Below the pieces are notes generated by a model. That model saw only the letters and a program-made list of their open reading frames with translations, did no database searches and was not told the origin of the DNA. A stretch of 64,000 nucleotides of DNA, taken from the NCBI GenBank assembly GCA_963989385.1, contig OZ022500.1, positions 17,188,460 to 17,252,459 on the forward strand, given 5' to 3'. This DNA comes from Ctena decussata. Its lineage: Eukaryota > Mollusca > Bivalvia > Lucinida > Lucinidae. The position numbers were made by a program, and so were the translations under genes. Shown one piece after another: positions 12,164 to 25,477 of the stretch (the stretch's first letter is position 1; each line of letters opens with the position of its first letter).

Positions 12164-12628
12164 ATACCATAGGCTTTACCAGTACTTATAACTGAACTCA
12201 GTGATGACAAAATACCCAAAAGAATAAGCTGAATATTTGCAGACTATCTATGGCAACTGTTTGGGAAGGAGCTATCATTTTCATTATAACATCCTCTAAG
12301 AGTCTCAGTGGTAGTCAGCTCCAACAGAAACAAGGAGGAAAACAGTCACAAAAGTTTAATCACAGTAAGATTTTTGTTCCTACCAATCTGTCACAAATGA
12401 GGCTGGTAGGACGAACTACTTCCACTATTTCCTTCTCATATCTGAAATCAAGAACCATATAACATCTTACATGTAAGAGACTGGTAAAAGTACTTTCCCA
12501 ATGTAAGGTGTATTTTTTCAACATCAAGACATGACGATCTTATAATAAACATAACTTTGTCCTAACCGAACAGTTCAGGGAACATGGCAATCAAATTCCC
12601 GTCCTTCTGTCTCTGTCCGTATAATATC

Positions 12629-12865
12629 TGAGCCGCGACACGAGAAAACCAACAATGTTGTTGTGCGCCCAGGGTAGACTCAGATCAGACTGGCATCCGC
12701 CCAGCTTACTCAGTCTCTTCTTTATGTGCTCAAAGGGTAGCTTAGGGTCTAAGCTACCTCCATGCGGTCAGCGAAGGCTCAGATCAGACTGGGCGGATGC
12801 CCAGGCTGATCTGAGTCTGCGCTGGGCGCACAACCACATTGTTGGTTTTGTCGTGTCGCGGCTCA
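12629..12865. mobile_element. GAGCCGCGACACG MITE, copy 4, in segment A
   Basis: Near-perfect ends TGAGCCGCGACACGAGAAAA and TTTTGTCGTGTCGCGGCTCA. The paired copy in the right flank is at 30467-30702, so the insertion predates duplication of segment A. Confidence 0.85.
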
Positions 12866-13460
12866 TATTAGTATGTTCATTAACATTTTCTTGTCCACTC
12901 TGTAACTTGAATACCCTTTGAACTATTTTCATTTTACACTTCACCAGTTATGCGTAGTCCATTTGCTCCAAAGTACAAACACAGTTCTGCTTAGTTTCAC
13001 AAAATAAATAAATAAATAAACAAATAAACGAAGTAACTCCCAGTAAATCTTATAAGGTCCTAAAATTTCTTATATACCAATGCATAACAGTTTACGAAAA
13101 TCCTTATTATTAAATGCTTTTATGAAATATTTTTCATTAGCAGTAATACAAAAAATGACCTTTTTACTGAAGGTTATCATATGATTGTCAGAACAGCCAG
13201 AATGTAGCGTAACCTCATTGTTTACTACAGTTGTGGACGTTTTTAAACGAAGAAAGTGTTTCCAATTAGATACCATCTCAAGACTACAAACCATAAACCA
13301 CAAAATACCACAAACATTGAACTACATGTATTTCAGAAACAAAGCGCTAACTTGACAAGCCTTTCCTTTTAAAAGGAAACTTTATTTTCTGATTCAGATA
13401 AACGGATACCCAATTGGAAGCTCAAGGAGACGGATCAGATCTTCACATTGATACATACTA

Positions 13461-13555
13461 CCCAGCAGGCACACAACGTTATAATGACGTCGCATTGACG
13501 TCGACGCAAACATTACATTTCATCGACGTCATTCTGACGTCATGTGCCCGCTGAG
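13461..13555. mobile_element. GACGTC-rich palindromic element, type 1, unit 1
   Basis: Begins CCCAGCAGGCACACAACG and ends GACGTCATGTGCCCGCTGAG, a near inverted repeat. It contains several TGACGTC or GACGTCA motifs. In this unit the neighbouring type 2 element has been lost along with an internal segment. Confidence 0.6.
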
Positions 13556-14169
13556 AAATACTTTACTCTCAGACTAGTCAAAAAAAGTGTATTACGTACT
13601 GGAATTAGTAAGATGTTGCGTGTTTGACTTTCCATGCACTTACTGAGCAGAGTGTGCATATGCGCAGTTCGCAAATGCTCATCTGAAGACTTTCTTCGCG
13701 TGGCGCAACACTAAACATTCCAGCCACAATCAATAATAACAGATTTATTCCTCATGCTCAGCTGACACACAACGCTGCCACAACGTCGTGTCATTAACGT
13801 TGGTTAAACGTCACTATGCCGTTGAATTAACGTTGATATTGACGGTTACTTTTACTTTAAACAAAGCTGATCATATGAGGCGCGAATTAGTACTCCGAAA
13901 TAAAGAGGCTTACCGAAGATGTTTTGCAATAGTTTAATCGATGATCACAAAACATCGACTCACATTGAATCAACTTTAATTCGATGATGATTCAACTTTT
14001 TTTGTCTGCTGGCATGATTAGACTGAAATGCAAACAGCGCAGATCCTGATATGACTGCTCTACTAGGCCTGCAATGTGTGTCCCAGTAGTAAGAACTGCA
14101 GGATAAGCTAGTACTGATCGCAAACTCTCAAAAGTACACTTTGTAAATGTTGAAAATCGGTACTTTGTT

Positions 14170-14289
14170 GTCTACGGCCATAATACATTGAAAACATCGG
14201 TTCTCGTCCGATCACGCAAATTGAGCAACGTCGGGCCCGGTTTGTACTTGGATGGGTGACCGCCTAGGAATACCGGGTGCTGCAGACTT
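14170..14289 (+). rRNA. 5S rRNA-like gene, unit 1 (most diverged copy)
   Basis: The 120-nt stretch begins GTCTACGGCCATA and ends GGGTGCTGCAGACTT, and contains the Pol III internal control region. Box A and box C are recognisable (GAGCAACGTCGGGCC, TTGGATGGGTGACCGCC). Compared with copies 2-4 it has TTGAGC for TTAAGC, TTTGTAC for TTAGTAC, and CTAGGA for CTGGGA, all in or near the promoter region. It is probably a weaker or silent copy. A T-rich tract about 40 nt downstream could terminate Pol III. Confidence 0.8.
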
Positions 14290-15096
14290 TAGTCTGCTTT
14301 TCTTTATTTTCTATTTTATTTTATTTTTTTTTTATACTGTATATGTATCTCAAAGCTGTGCGAAGGAAAATACTTTTCCCTCAACGTTAAAGACCGTTTA
14401 CCGTCTGCTGTGCACTTTCCACTCGCCCTTCGCTTTGGAGCATGCTGAAAAGTAGTGCATGTTGTTCGCGGTTTTCTGTATAATATTTACTGTCCAGTGA
14501 AGTGTCTACTTTTTGTCTACTGCGTCCTGGATACTGTTTACTGCGGCCTGTCTGCTACAACATGCATATGGATGTGGTGCAAGCACAGGAGCATGGGTAC
14601 AAGATCGCAGCATGTGCGCCTGTTTCAGCGCATCTGGACTCTAAAATGATGTACCTTCAACCAAAGTGGAGTCGCACAAACAGATGGAACCAACATAAGC
14701 ATCATAGTAACCTGCACTTTATGGGAGATGAACCCTGGTGGCCCGTAAGAATAATAAAGGATTGCAAAAATTCCTATGTAGCACATACCTGTATTTGGGC
14801 AGTAAAACCCACACGCAGGCACATCTAATTTTCTGTACATTTAAGTTCTGCAATAGTTAAAACAAATAAAAAAATATAACAAGTAAATTAAAAAGGCAGT
14901 TCTGACATTTTTCTTGTCAATTTTAGTTTTGTATGATAGAAATGCAGAATTTATTAATTTTGGCAATATGCACAAATTCTGGCATTATTTCTTTTCCCTA
15001 TAGAATTGCTTCTTTCGTCTGAAGATCGATGTTAATGAAACGTGGTCCTAGAAAAAAATAGTTACGACTGTGGGCAGACTTCCAATATAAGTATTT

Positions 15097-15333
15097 TGAA
15101 CCACGACGCGAGAAAACCAGCAAAGTGGTTGTGCGCACAGCGCAGCCTCAGATAAACCCCGACATCCACCCAGTCTGATCAGAGACTTTGCTGTCCACAC
15201 GAAGGTAGCTTAGACCCTTAGCTACCGTTAAAGCGCTTAGAAAAGACTGTGATCATACTAGGCGGATGCCCAGGCTGATCTGAGTCTGCGATGGGCGCAC
15301 TACCACTTTGTTGCTTTCTCGTGTTGCGGCTCA
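15097..15333. mobile_element. GAGCCGCGACACG MITE, copy 5, end of array unit 1
   Basis: Left end TGAACCACGACGCGAGAAAA and right end TTTCTCGTGTTGCGGCTCA. The TGAACC change is shared by every array copy, so it was homogenised with the unit. Confidence 0.8.
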
Positions 15334-15412
15334 TTTTTTTCTGATTCAGATAAACGGATACCTAATTGGAAGCTCTAGGAGACGGATCAGATCTTCACAC
15401 TGATACGTACTA

Positions 15413-15628
15413 CCCAGCAGGCACACAACGTTATAATGACGTCGCATTGACGTCGACCCTAACATTACATTTCATCGACGTCATTCTGACGTCATGTGCG
15501 CGCTGGGAAATACTTTTTTGCCCGGCAGGCACATGACGTCGAAATGCCGTCGTATTGACGTCGATGCGGCATGGTGGCGTCACATCGACCCCATTTTGAC
15601 ATCATTACGACGTCATGTGCTTGCTGGG
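15413..15628. mobile_element. Pair of GACGTC-rich palindromic elements, unit 2
   Basis: Type 1 at 15413-15507 and type 2 at 15521-15628 (108 bp). Type 2 has ends CCCGGCAGGCACATGACGTC and GACGTCATGTGCTTGCTGGG. Each is a near palindrome dense in TGACGTC/GACGTCA motifs. The pair recurs at the same place in units 3-5. Confidence 0.75.
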
Positions 15629-17402
15629 TGTCTTGCAATTCTGTTCAAACAATTTCCATCGTTTTAATTTACTCTTTCTATTGGGACACCTTTAAATTAC
15701 CAGATAATTTCTAAAAGTTAAACAAATGCTAAGTAGCTGGCAGTTAGTCAAAAATACTGATAGGATATGATGCATTGCACATCTTGATCTGATTCTAAAG
15801 TGATTTCTCAGATACATCTATCCCAAAATTTAGGATCCCTGCGGTTATTTTTATTTATTTTTTTGTTAATCTTGCAGCTCTTGGATTACATCATTGATAA
15901 TCAAGGGTCGGTTATATTTGCCCGTGCATTTTATGCTCATCTCTTTAAACGTTAGTAGCTTTGTCCGGGCAAAATATGTTTGACACTTTACGCAAACAGT
16001 GGGTACCAAGATAAGTCTATGCAACTGCGTAGTCTGTCAGAGTTAGAGCAGTTCACCGTTTCATTTCCAGAAGGCATACTTATTGCGCCTAACCTGTTCT
16101 GATTGTTCTAGTGCACAGACTAGTCTGGACATAGGAGTTTTGCATACACCACAAGGCTTACTTTATCAGGACACGACTCAAATGGCCTGAGCAAGGAAAA
16201 AATGTGCTTCAGCCCATAATATTTGCAACGAAATATGTATGTATACGCAACCAGGAGGTACCAAGATATGTCTATGCTCATGTGTAGTCTACCCTGCTCT
16301 GATTGCGCATGCGTCTTGTCAAGACATGCGCGTTTTGCTTATGAAATAAGACTGGTTTTATCACGACACGAGGTATGCGCAAGGAAAAATGTATTTCACC
16401 CCATCTTGGGAAAAGCGAATGCAGTCCCATTAGTGTATTTTCTTTTCGCAGTCTTTACGGCGCCACAGTGTATGATGCTCAAGATTGCTTATACATGTTG
16501 TGAACGCATACATATTACCACAGACTGGGCTGATTTTTCTCGTCGCATGTGGCAATTTTCCGACGGTGCGGCTCTTGGGTTACATCATTGACAATCATAT
16601 AATCAAGGGTCGATCTTATTTTCACGTGCATTTTACGCTCATCTCTTGTTTTGAATGTTATTGTGAGCCCTGTCCGGTTAAAATATGTTTGACGCTATAC
16701 GCAAACAGTAGGTACCTGTACCAGGATAAGTCCATGCAGCTGCGTTGTCTGTCAGAGTAAGTGCAGTGCATCGTTCACGAATGAGCCTGCACTGCTTAGA
16801 CTAGTCAAAAAAAAAAGTTTATTACGTAATGGAATTAGTAAGATGTTGCGTGTTTGACTTTCCATGCACTTACTGAGCAGACTGTGCATATGCGCAGTTC
16901 GCAAATGCTCATCTGAAGACTTTCTTCGCGTGGCGCAACACTAAATATTCCAGCCACATTCAATGATAACAGATTTATTCCTCATGCTCAGCTGACACAC
17001 AACGCTGACACAACGTCGTGTCATTAACGTTGGTTAAACGTCACTATGCCGTTGAATTAACGTTGATATTGACGGTTACTTTTTAAAATAAAGACAAAGC
17101 TGATCATATGAGGCGCGAATTAGTACTCCGAAATAAAGAGGCTGATCGAAGATGTTTTGCCATAGTTTAATCGATGATCACAAAACATCGAATCACATTG
17201 AATGAACGTTGATTCGATGATGATTCAACTTTTTTTGTCTGCTCGCATGATGCGACTGAAATGCAAACAGCGCAGATCCTGATACGACTGCTCTACTAGG
17301 CCTGCAATGTGTGTCCCAGTAGTAAGAACTGCAGGATAGGCTGTTACTGATCGCAAACTCTCAAAAGTTCCTTTTGTAAATGTTGAAAATCGGTACTTTG
17401 TT

Positions 17403-17522
17403 GTCTACGGCCATAATACATTGAAAACATCGATTCTCGTCCGATCACGCAAATTAAGCAACGTCGGGCCCGGTTAGTACTTGGATGGGTGACCGCCTGG
17501 GAATACCGGGTGCTGCAGACTT
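17403..17522 (+). rRNA. 5S rRNA-like gene, unit 2
   Basis: 120 nt, GTCTACGGCCATA to CTGCAGACTT. Box A (TTAAGCAACGTCGGG), intermediate element and box C (TTGGATGGGTGACCGCCTGG) are intact. Copies 2-4 share changes from the usual molluscan 5S in the stems: ATACATTG where ACGTTG is usual, CACGCAAATT for CACCGAAGTT, and GCAGAC for GTAGAC opposite the 5' GTCTAC. The first and last each leave an unpaired position in helix II and helix I. It could be a variant 5S gene or a homogenised pseudogene. A T-rich stretch from about 17545 is the likely terminator. Confidence 0.85.
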
Positions 17523-18414
17523 TAGTCTGCTTTTCTTTATTGTCTATTTTATTTTATTTTTTTGAGAGAGTTTTCTTCCCCCAATTTCAAGATCACTGTA
17601 TATGTATCTCAAAGCTGTGCGAAGGAAAATACTTTTCCCTAAACGTTAAAGACCGTTTACCGTCTGCTGTGCACTTTCCACTCGCCCTTCGCTTTGGGGC
17701 ATGCTGAAAAGTAGTGCATGTTGTTCGCGGTTTTCTGTATAATATTTACTGTCCAGTGAAGTGTCTACTGTCTGTCTACTGCGTCCTGGTTACTGTTTAC
17801 TGCGGCCTGTCTGCTACAACATGCATATGGATGTGGTGCAAGCACAGGGGCATGGGTACAAGATCGCAGCATGTGCGCCTGTTTCAGCGCATCTGGACTC
17901 TAAAATGATGTACCTTCAACCAAAGTGGAGTCGCACAAACAGATGGAACCAACATAAGCATCATAGTAACCTGCACTTTATGGGAGATGAACCCTGGTGG
18001 CACGTAAGAATAATAAAGGATTGCAAAAATTCCTATGTAGCACATACCTATATTCGGGCAGTTAAAGTAAAAAGTATGCAAAGACCAGGAACTGAAACAA
18101 TCAAAATCCAAATACAGCCCTCAAACCCACACGCAGGCACATCTAATTTTCTGTACATTTAAGTTCTGCAATAGTTAAAACAAATAAAAAAAAATAACAA
18201 GTAAATTAAAAAGGCAGTTCTGACATTTTTCTTGTCAATTTTAGTTTTGTATGATAGAAATGCAGAATTTATTAATTTTGGCAATATGCACAAATTCTGG
18301 CATTATTTCTTTTCTTTATAGAATTGCTTCTTTCGTCTGAAGATCGATGTTAATGAAACGTGGACCTAGAAAAAATTAGTTATGACTGTGGGCAGACTTC
18401 CAATATCATTATTT

Positions 18415-18651
18415 TGAACCACGACGCGAGAAAACCAGCAAAGTGGTTGTGCGCACAGCGCAGCCTCAGATAAGCCCCGACATCAAGCCAGTCTGATCAG
18501 AGTCTTTGCTGTCCACACGGAGGTAGCTTAGACCCTTAGCTACCGTTAAAGCGCTTAGAAAAGACTGTGATCATACTAGGCGGATGCCCAGGCTGATCTG
18601 AGTCTGCGATGGGCGCACTACCACTTTGTTGCTTTCTCGTGTTGCGGCTCA
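18415..18651. mobile_element. GAGCCGCGACACG MITE, copy 6, end of array unit 2
   Basis: Same TGAACCACGACGCGAG left end and GTTGCGGCTCA right end as the other array copies. Confidence 0.8.
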
Positions 18652-18730
18652 TTTTTTTCTGATTCAGATAAACGGATACCTAATTGGAAGCTCTAGGAGA
18701 CGGATCAGATCTTCACACTGATACATACTA

Positions 18731-18946
18731 CCCAGCAGGCACCCAACGTTATAATGACGTCGCATTGACGTCGACGCGAACATTACATTTCATTGACGTC
18801 ATTCTGACGTCATGTGCCCGCTGGGAAATACTTTACTGCCCAGCAGGCACATGACGTCGAAATGACGTCGTATTGACGTCGATGCGGCATGGTGGCGTCG
18901 CATCGATCCCATTTTGACATCATTACGACGTCATGTGCCTGCTGGG
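18731..18946. mobile_element. Pair of GACGTC-rich palindromic elements, unit 3
   Basis: Type 1 at 18731-18825 and type 2 at 18839-18946. Type 2 here has near-perfect ends CCCAGCAGGCACATGACGTC and GACGTCATGTGCCTGCTGGG. Confidence 0.75.
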
Positions 18947-20705
18947 TGTCTTGCAATTCTGTTCAAACAATTTCCATCGTTTTAATTTACTCTCTCGATT
19001 GGGACACCTTTAAATTACCAGATAATTTCTAAAATTTAAACAAATGCTAAGAAGCTGGCTGTTAGTCAAAAATACTGATAGGATATGACGCATTGCACAT
19101 CTGATTCTAAAGTGATTTCTCAGATACATCTATCCCAAAATTTAGGATCCCTGCGGTTATTTTTATTTACTTTTTTGTTAATCTTGCAGCATTTGGATTA
19201 CATCATTGATAATCAAGGGTCGGTTATATTTGCCCGTGCATTTTATGCTCATCTCTTTAAACGTTATGAGCCTTGTCCGGGCAAAATATGTTTGACACTA
19301 TACGCAAACAGTGGGTACCAAGATAAGTCTATGCAACTGCGTAGTCTGTCAGAGTTAGTGCAGTTCACCGTTTGATTTTCAGAAGGCATACTTATTGCGC
19401 CTAACCTGTTCTGATTGTGCTAGTGCACAGACTAGTCTGGACGTAGGTGTTTTGCATACACCACAAGGCTGACTTTATCACGACACGACTCAAATGGCCT
19501 GAGCAAGGAAAAAATGTGCTTCAGCCCATAATATTTGCAACGAAATATGTATGTATACGCAACCAGGAGGTACCAAGATATGTCTATGCTCATGTGTAGT
19601 CTACCCTGCTCTGATTGCGCATGCGTCTAGTCAAGACATGCGCGTTTTGCTTATGAAATAAGACTGGTTTTATCACGACACGAGGTATGCGCAAGGAAAA
19701 ATGTATTTCACCCCATCTTGGGAAAAGCGAATGCAGTCCCATTAGTGTCTTTTCTTTTCGCAGTCTTTACGGCGCCACAGTGTATGATGCTCAAGATGGC
19801 TTATACATGTTGTGAACGCATACATGTTACCACAGACTGGGCTGATTCTTCTCGTCGCATGTGGCAATTTTCCGAGGGTGCGGCTCTTGGGTTACATCAT
19901 TGACAATCATATAATCAAGGGTCGATCTTATTTTCACGTGCATTTTACGCTCATCTCTTGTTTTGAATGTTATTGTGAGCCCTGTCCGGTTAAAATATGT
20001 TTGACGCTTTACGCAAACAGTAGGTACCAGGATAAGTCCATGCAGCTGCGTTGTCTGTCAGAGTAAGTGCAGTGCATCGTTTACGAATGAGCCTGCACTG
20101 CTTAGACTAGTTTAAAAAAAGTTTATTACGTACTGGAATGAGTAAGATGTTGCGTGTTTGACTTTCCATGCACTTACTGAGCAGACTGTGCATATGCGCA
20201 GTTCGCAAATGCTCATCTGAAGACTTTCTTCGCGTGGCGCAACACTAAATATTCCAGCCACATTCAATGATAACAGATTTATTCCTCATGCTCAGCTGAC
20301 ACACAACGCTGACACAACGTCGTGTCATTAACGTTGGTTAAACGTCACTATGCCGTTGAATTAACGTTGATATTGACGGTTACTTTTTAAAATAAAGACA
20401 AAGCTGATCATATGAGGCGCGAATTAGTACTCCGAAATAAAGAGGCTGATCGAAGATGTTTTGCCATAGTTTAATCGATGATCACAAAACATCGAATCAC
20501 ATTGAATGAACGTTGATTCGATGATGATTCAGCTTTTTTGTCTGCTCGCATGATGAGACTGAAATGCAAACAGCGCAGATCCTGATACGACTGCTCTACT
20601 AGGCCTGCAATGTGTGTCCCAGTAGTAAGAACTACAGGATAGGCTGTTACTGATCGCAAACTCTCAAAAGTTCCTTTTGTAAATGTTGAAAATCGGTACT
20701 TTGTT

Positions 20706-20825
20706 GTCTACGGCCATAATACATTATAAACATCGATTCTCGTCCGATCACGCAAATTAAGCAACGTCGGGCCCGGTTAGTACTTGGATGGGTGACCGCC
20801 TGGGAATACCGGGTGCTGCAGACTA
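20706..20825 (+). rRNA. 5S rRNA-like gene, unit 3
   Basis: Intact box A and box C as in unit 2. One difference is ATTATAAAC for ATTGAAAAC near position 20, and the 3' end reads GACTATAG rather than GACTTTAG. A long interrupted T tract (about 20865-20905) follows. Confidence 0.85.
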
Positions 20826-21696
20826 TAGTCTGCTTTTCTTTATTTTCTATTTTATCTATTTTATTTTTTTTTATTTTTTTTTTTTTTATTTTTTTTTTTT
20901 TTTTAAGAGTTTTCTTCCTCCAATTTCAAGATCACTGTATATGTTTCTCAAAGCTGTGCGAAGGAAAATACTTTTCCCTCAACGTTAAAGACCGTTTACC
21001 GTCTGCTGTGCACTTTCCACTCGCCCCTCGCTTTGGAGCATGCTGAAAAGTAGCGCATGTTGTTCGCGGTTTTCTGTATAATATTTACTGTCCAGTGAAG
21101 TGTCTACTGTCTGTCTACTGCGTCCTGGATACTGTTTACTGCGGCCTGTCAGCTACAACATGCATATGGATGTGGTGCAAGCACAGGGGCATGGGTACAA
21201 GATCGCAGCATGTGCGCCTGTTTCAGCGCATCTGGACTCTAAAATGATGTACCTTCAACCAAAGTAGGGTCGCACAAACAGATGAAACCAACATAAGCAT
21301 CATAGTAACCTGCACTTTATGGGAGATGAACCCTGGTGGCCCGAAATAATAATAAAGGATTGCAAAAATTCCTATGTAGCACATACCTGTATTTGGGCAG
21401 TAAAACCCACACGCAGGCACATCTAATTTTCTGTACATTTAAGTTCTGCAATAGTTAAAATAAATAAAAAAAAAAATAACAAGTAAATTAAAAAGGCAGT
21501 TCTGACATTTTTCTTGTCAATTTTAGTTTTGTATGATAGAAATGCAGAATTTATTAATTTTGGCAATATGCACAAATTCTGGCATTATTTCTTTTCCCTA
21601 TAGAATTGCTTCTTTCGTCTGAAGATCGATGTTAATGAAACGTGGACCTAGAAAAAATTAGTTATGACTGTGGGCAGACTTCCAATATCATTATTT

Positions 21697-21933
21697 TGAA
21701 CCACGACGCGAGAAAACCGACAAAGTGGTTGTGCGCACAGCGCAGCCTCAGATAAGCCCCGACATCCACCCAGTCTGATCAGAGACTTTGCTGTCCACAT
21801 GAAGGTAGCTTAGACCCTTAGCTACCGTTAAAGCGCTTAGAAAAGACTGTGATCATACTAGGCGGATGCCCAGGCTGATCTGAGTCTGCGATGGGCGTAC
21901 TACCACTTTGTTGCTTTCTCGTGTTGCGGCTCA
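21697..21933. mobile_element. GAGCCGCGACACG MITE, copy 7, end of array unit 3
   Basis: Array-type ends (TGAACCACGACGCGAG; GTTGCGGCTCA) and a conserved interior. Confidence 0.8.
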
Positions 21934-22012
21934 TTTTTTTCTGATTCAGATAAACGGATACCTAATTGGAAGCTCTAGGAGACGGATCAGATCTTCACAC
22001 TGACACATACTA

Positions 22013-22228
22013 CCCAGCAGGCACACAACGTTATAATGACGTCGCATTGACGTCGACGCGAACATTACTTTTCATCGACGTCATTCTGACGTCATGTGTC
22101 CGCTGGGAAATACTTTACTGCTCAGCAGGCACATGACGTCGAAATGACGTCGTATTGACGTCGATGCGGCATGTTGGCGTCGCATCGACCCCATTTTAAC
22201 ATCATTACGACGTCATGTGCCTGCTGGG
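22013..22228. mobile_element. Pair of GACGTC-rich palindromic elements, unit 4
   Basis: Type 1 at 22013-22107 and type 2 at 22121-22228, at the same relative place as in units 2 and 3. Confidence 0.75.
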
Positions 22229-23987
22229 TGTCTTGCAATTCTGTTCAAACAATTTCCATCGTTTTAATTTACTCTCTCTATTGGGACACCTTTAAATTAC
22301 CAGATAATTTCTAAAATTTAAACAAATGCTAAGTAGCTGGCTGTTAGTCAAAAATACTGATAGGATATGACGCATTGCACATCTGATTCTAAAGTGATTT
22401 CTCAGATTCATCTATCCCAAAATTTAGGATCCCTGCGGTTATCTTTATTTATTTTTTTGTTAATCTTGCAGCATTTGGATTACATCATTGATAATCAAGG
22501 GTCGGTTATATTTGCCCGTGCATTTTATGCTCATCTCTTTAAACGTTATGAGCCTTGTCCGGGCAAAATATGTTTGACACTATACGCAAACAGTGGGTAC
22601 CAAGATAAGTCTATGCAACTGCGTAGTCTGTCAGAGTTAGTGCAGTTCACCGTTTGATTTCCAGAAGGCATACTTATTGCGCCTAACCTGTTCTGATTGT
22701 GCTAGTGCACAGACTAGTCTGGACATAGGTGTTTTGCATACACCACAAGGCTGACTTTATCACGACACGACTCAAATGGCCTGAGCAAGGAAAAAATGTG
22801 CTTCAGCCCATAATATTTGCAACGAAATATGTATGTATACGCAACCAGGAGGTACCAAGATATGTCTATGCTCATGTGTAGTCTACCCTGCTCTGATTGC
22901 GCATGCGTCTAGTCAAGACATGCGCGTTTTGCTTATGAAATAAGACTGGTTTTATCACGACACGAGGTATGCGCAAGGAAAAATGTATTTCACCCCATCT
23001 TGGGAAAAGCGAATGCAGTCCCATTAGTGTGTTTTCTTTTCGCAGTCTTTACGGCGCCACAGTGTATGATGCTCAAAATTGCTTATACATGTTGTGAACG
23101 CATACATGTTACCACAGACTGGGCTGATTCTTCTCGTCGCATGTGGCAATTTTCCGAGGGTGCGGCTCTTGGGTTACATCATTGACAATCATATAATCAA
23201 GGGTCGATCTTATTTTCACGTGCATTTTACGCTCATCTCTTGTTTTGAATGTTATTGTGAGCCCTGTCCGGTTAAAATATGTTGACGCTATACGCAAACA
23301 GTAGGTACCAGGATAAGTCCATGCAGCTGCGTTGTCTGTCAGAGTAAGTGCAGTGCATTGTTTACGAATGAGCCTGCACTGCTTAGACTAGTCAAAAAAA
23401 AGTTTATTACGTACTGGAATTAGTAAGATGTTGCGTGTTTGACTTTCCATGCACTTACTGAGCGGACTGTGCATATGCGCAGTTCGCAAATGCTCATCTG
23501 AAGACTTTCTTCGCGTGGGGCAACACTAAATATTCCAGCCACATTCAATGATAACAGATTTATTCCTCATGCTCAGCTGACACACAACGCTGACACAACG
23601 TCGTGTCATTAACGTTGGTTAAACGTCACTATGCCGTTGAATTAACGTTGATATTGACGGTTACTTTTTACAATAAAGACAAAGCTGATCATATGAGGCG
23701 CGAATTAGTACTCCGAAATAAAGAGGCTGATCGAAGATGTTTTGCCATAGTTTAATCGATGATCACAAAACATCGAATCACATTGAATGAACGTTGATTC
23801 GATGATGATTCAACTTTTTTTGTCTGCTCGCATGATGAGACTGAAATGCAAACAGCGAAGATCCTGATACGACTGCTCTACTAGGCCTGCAATGTGTGTC
23901 CCAGTAGTAAGAACTGCAGGATAGGCTGTTACTGATCGCAAACTCTCAAAAGTTCCTTTTGTAAATGTTGAAAATCGGTACTTTGTT

Positions 23988-24107
23988 GTCTACGGCCATA
24001 ATACATTGAAAACATCGGTTCTAGTCCGATCACGCAAATTAAGCAACGTCGGGCCCGGCTAGTACTTGGATGGGTGACCGCCTGGGAATACCGGGTGCTG
24101 CAGACTT
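23988..24107 (+). rRNA. 5S rRNA-like gene, unit 4
   Basis: 120 nt with intact box A and box C. It carries TCTAGTCC for TCTCGTCC in loop region B and CCCGGCTAGT for CCCGGTTAGT in the intermediate element. It shares the helix substitutions described for unit 2. Confidence 0.85.
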
Positions 24108-24939
24108 TAGTCTGCGTTTCTTTATTTTCTATTTTTATTTTTTTTTCTTTGAGAGTTTTCTTCCCCCAATTTCAAGATCACTGTATATGTATCTCAAAAC
24201 TGTGCGAAGGAAAATACTTTTCCCTCAACGTTAAAGAGCGTTTACCGTCTGCTGTGCACTTTCCACTCGCCCTTCGCTTTGGAGCATGCTGAAAAGTAGT
24301 GCATGTTGTTCGTGGTTTTCTGTATAATATTTACTGTCCAGTGAAGTGTCTACTTTTTGTCTACTGCGTCCTGGATACTGTTTACTGCGGCCTCTCTGCT
24401 ACAACATGCATATGGATGTGGTGCAAGCACAGGGGCATAGGTACAAGATCGCAGCATGTGCGCCTGTTTCAGCGCATCTGGACTCTAAATTGATGTACCT
24501 TCAACCAAAGTGGAGTCGCACAAACAGATAGAACCAACATCAGCATCATAGTAACCTGCACTTTATGGGAGATGAACCCTGGTGGCCCGTAAGAATAATA
24601 AAGGATTGCAAAAATTCCTATGTAGCACACACCTATATTTGGGCAGTAAAACCCACACGCAGGCACATCTAATTTTCTGTACATTTAAGTTCTGCAATAG
24701 TTAAAACAAATAAAAAAAATAACAAGTAAATTAAAAAGGCAGTTCTGACATTTTTCTTGTCAATTTTAGTTTTGTATGATAGAAATGCAGAATTTATTAA
24801 TTTTGGCAATATGCACAAATTCTGGCATTATTTCTTTTCCCTATAGAATTGCTTCTTTCGTCTGAAGATCGATGTTAATGAAACGTGGACCTAGAAAAAA
24901 TTAGTTATGACTGTGGGCAGACTTCCAATATCATTATTT

Positions 24940-25182
24940 TGAACCACGACGCGAGAAAACCAACAAAGTGGTTGTGCGCACAGCGCAGCCTCAGATAAGC
25001 CCCGACATCCACCCAGTCTGATCAGAGTCTTTGCTGTCCACACGAACACGAAGGTAGCTTAGACCCTTAGCTACCGTTAAAGCGCTTAGAAAAGACTGTG
25101 ATCATACTAGGCGGATGCCCAGGCTGATCTGAGTCTGCGATGGGCGTACTACCACTTTGTTGCTTTCTCGTGTTGCGGCTCA
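24940..25182. mobile_element. GAGCCGCGACACG MITE, copy 8, end of array unit 4
   Basis: Array-type ends; it has a 6-bp tandem insertion (CACGAACACGAAGG) absent from the other array copies. Confidence 0.8.
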
Positions 25183-25261
25183 TTTTTTTCTGATTCAGAT
25201 AAACGGATACCTAATTGGAAGCTCTAGGAGACGGATCAGATCTTCACACTGATACATACTA

Positions 25262-25477
25262 CCCAGCAGGCACACAAGGTTATAATGACGTCGCATTGAC
25301 GTCGACGCGAACATTACATTTCATCGACGTCATTCTGACGTCATGTGCGCGCTGAGAAATACTCTACTGCCCAGCAGGCACATGACGTCGAAATGACGTC
25401 GTATTGACGTCGATGCGGCATGTGGGCGTCGCATCGACCCCATTTTGACATCATTACGACGTCATGTGCCTGCTGGG
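25262..25477. mobile_element. Pair of GACGTC-rich palindromic elements, unit 5
   Basis: Type 1 at 25262-25356 and type 2 at 25370-25477. Type 2 ends are CCCAGCAGGCACATGACGTC and GACGTCATGTGCCTGCTGGG. Confidence 0.75.

Larger units (their letters stand above)
10545..13388. repeat. Left copy of the direct repeat flanking the 5S array (segment A)
   Basis: This 2.8-kb segment reappears in the same orientation at 27839-31226. The two copies share, in order: the GCAAGCCTATGTATTC opening, a CTGGACTT-rich stretch, two tRNA-derived SINEs, a GAGCCGCGACACG MITE, and the closing CCTTTTAAAAGGAAAC palindrome. It abuts the first 5S unit at about 13389. No protein gene is evident. Confidence 0.85.

Noticed and set aside
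14252..14455. Frames starting MGDRLGIPGAADF (also 20788-20988) and MTAWEYRVLQT in array units
   Set aside because: They start inside the 5S sequence and run through the T-rich tract; they are by-products of the RNA gene.
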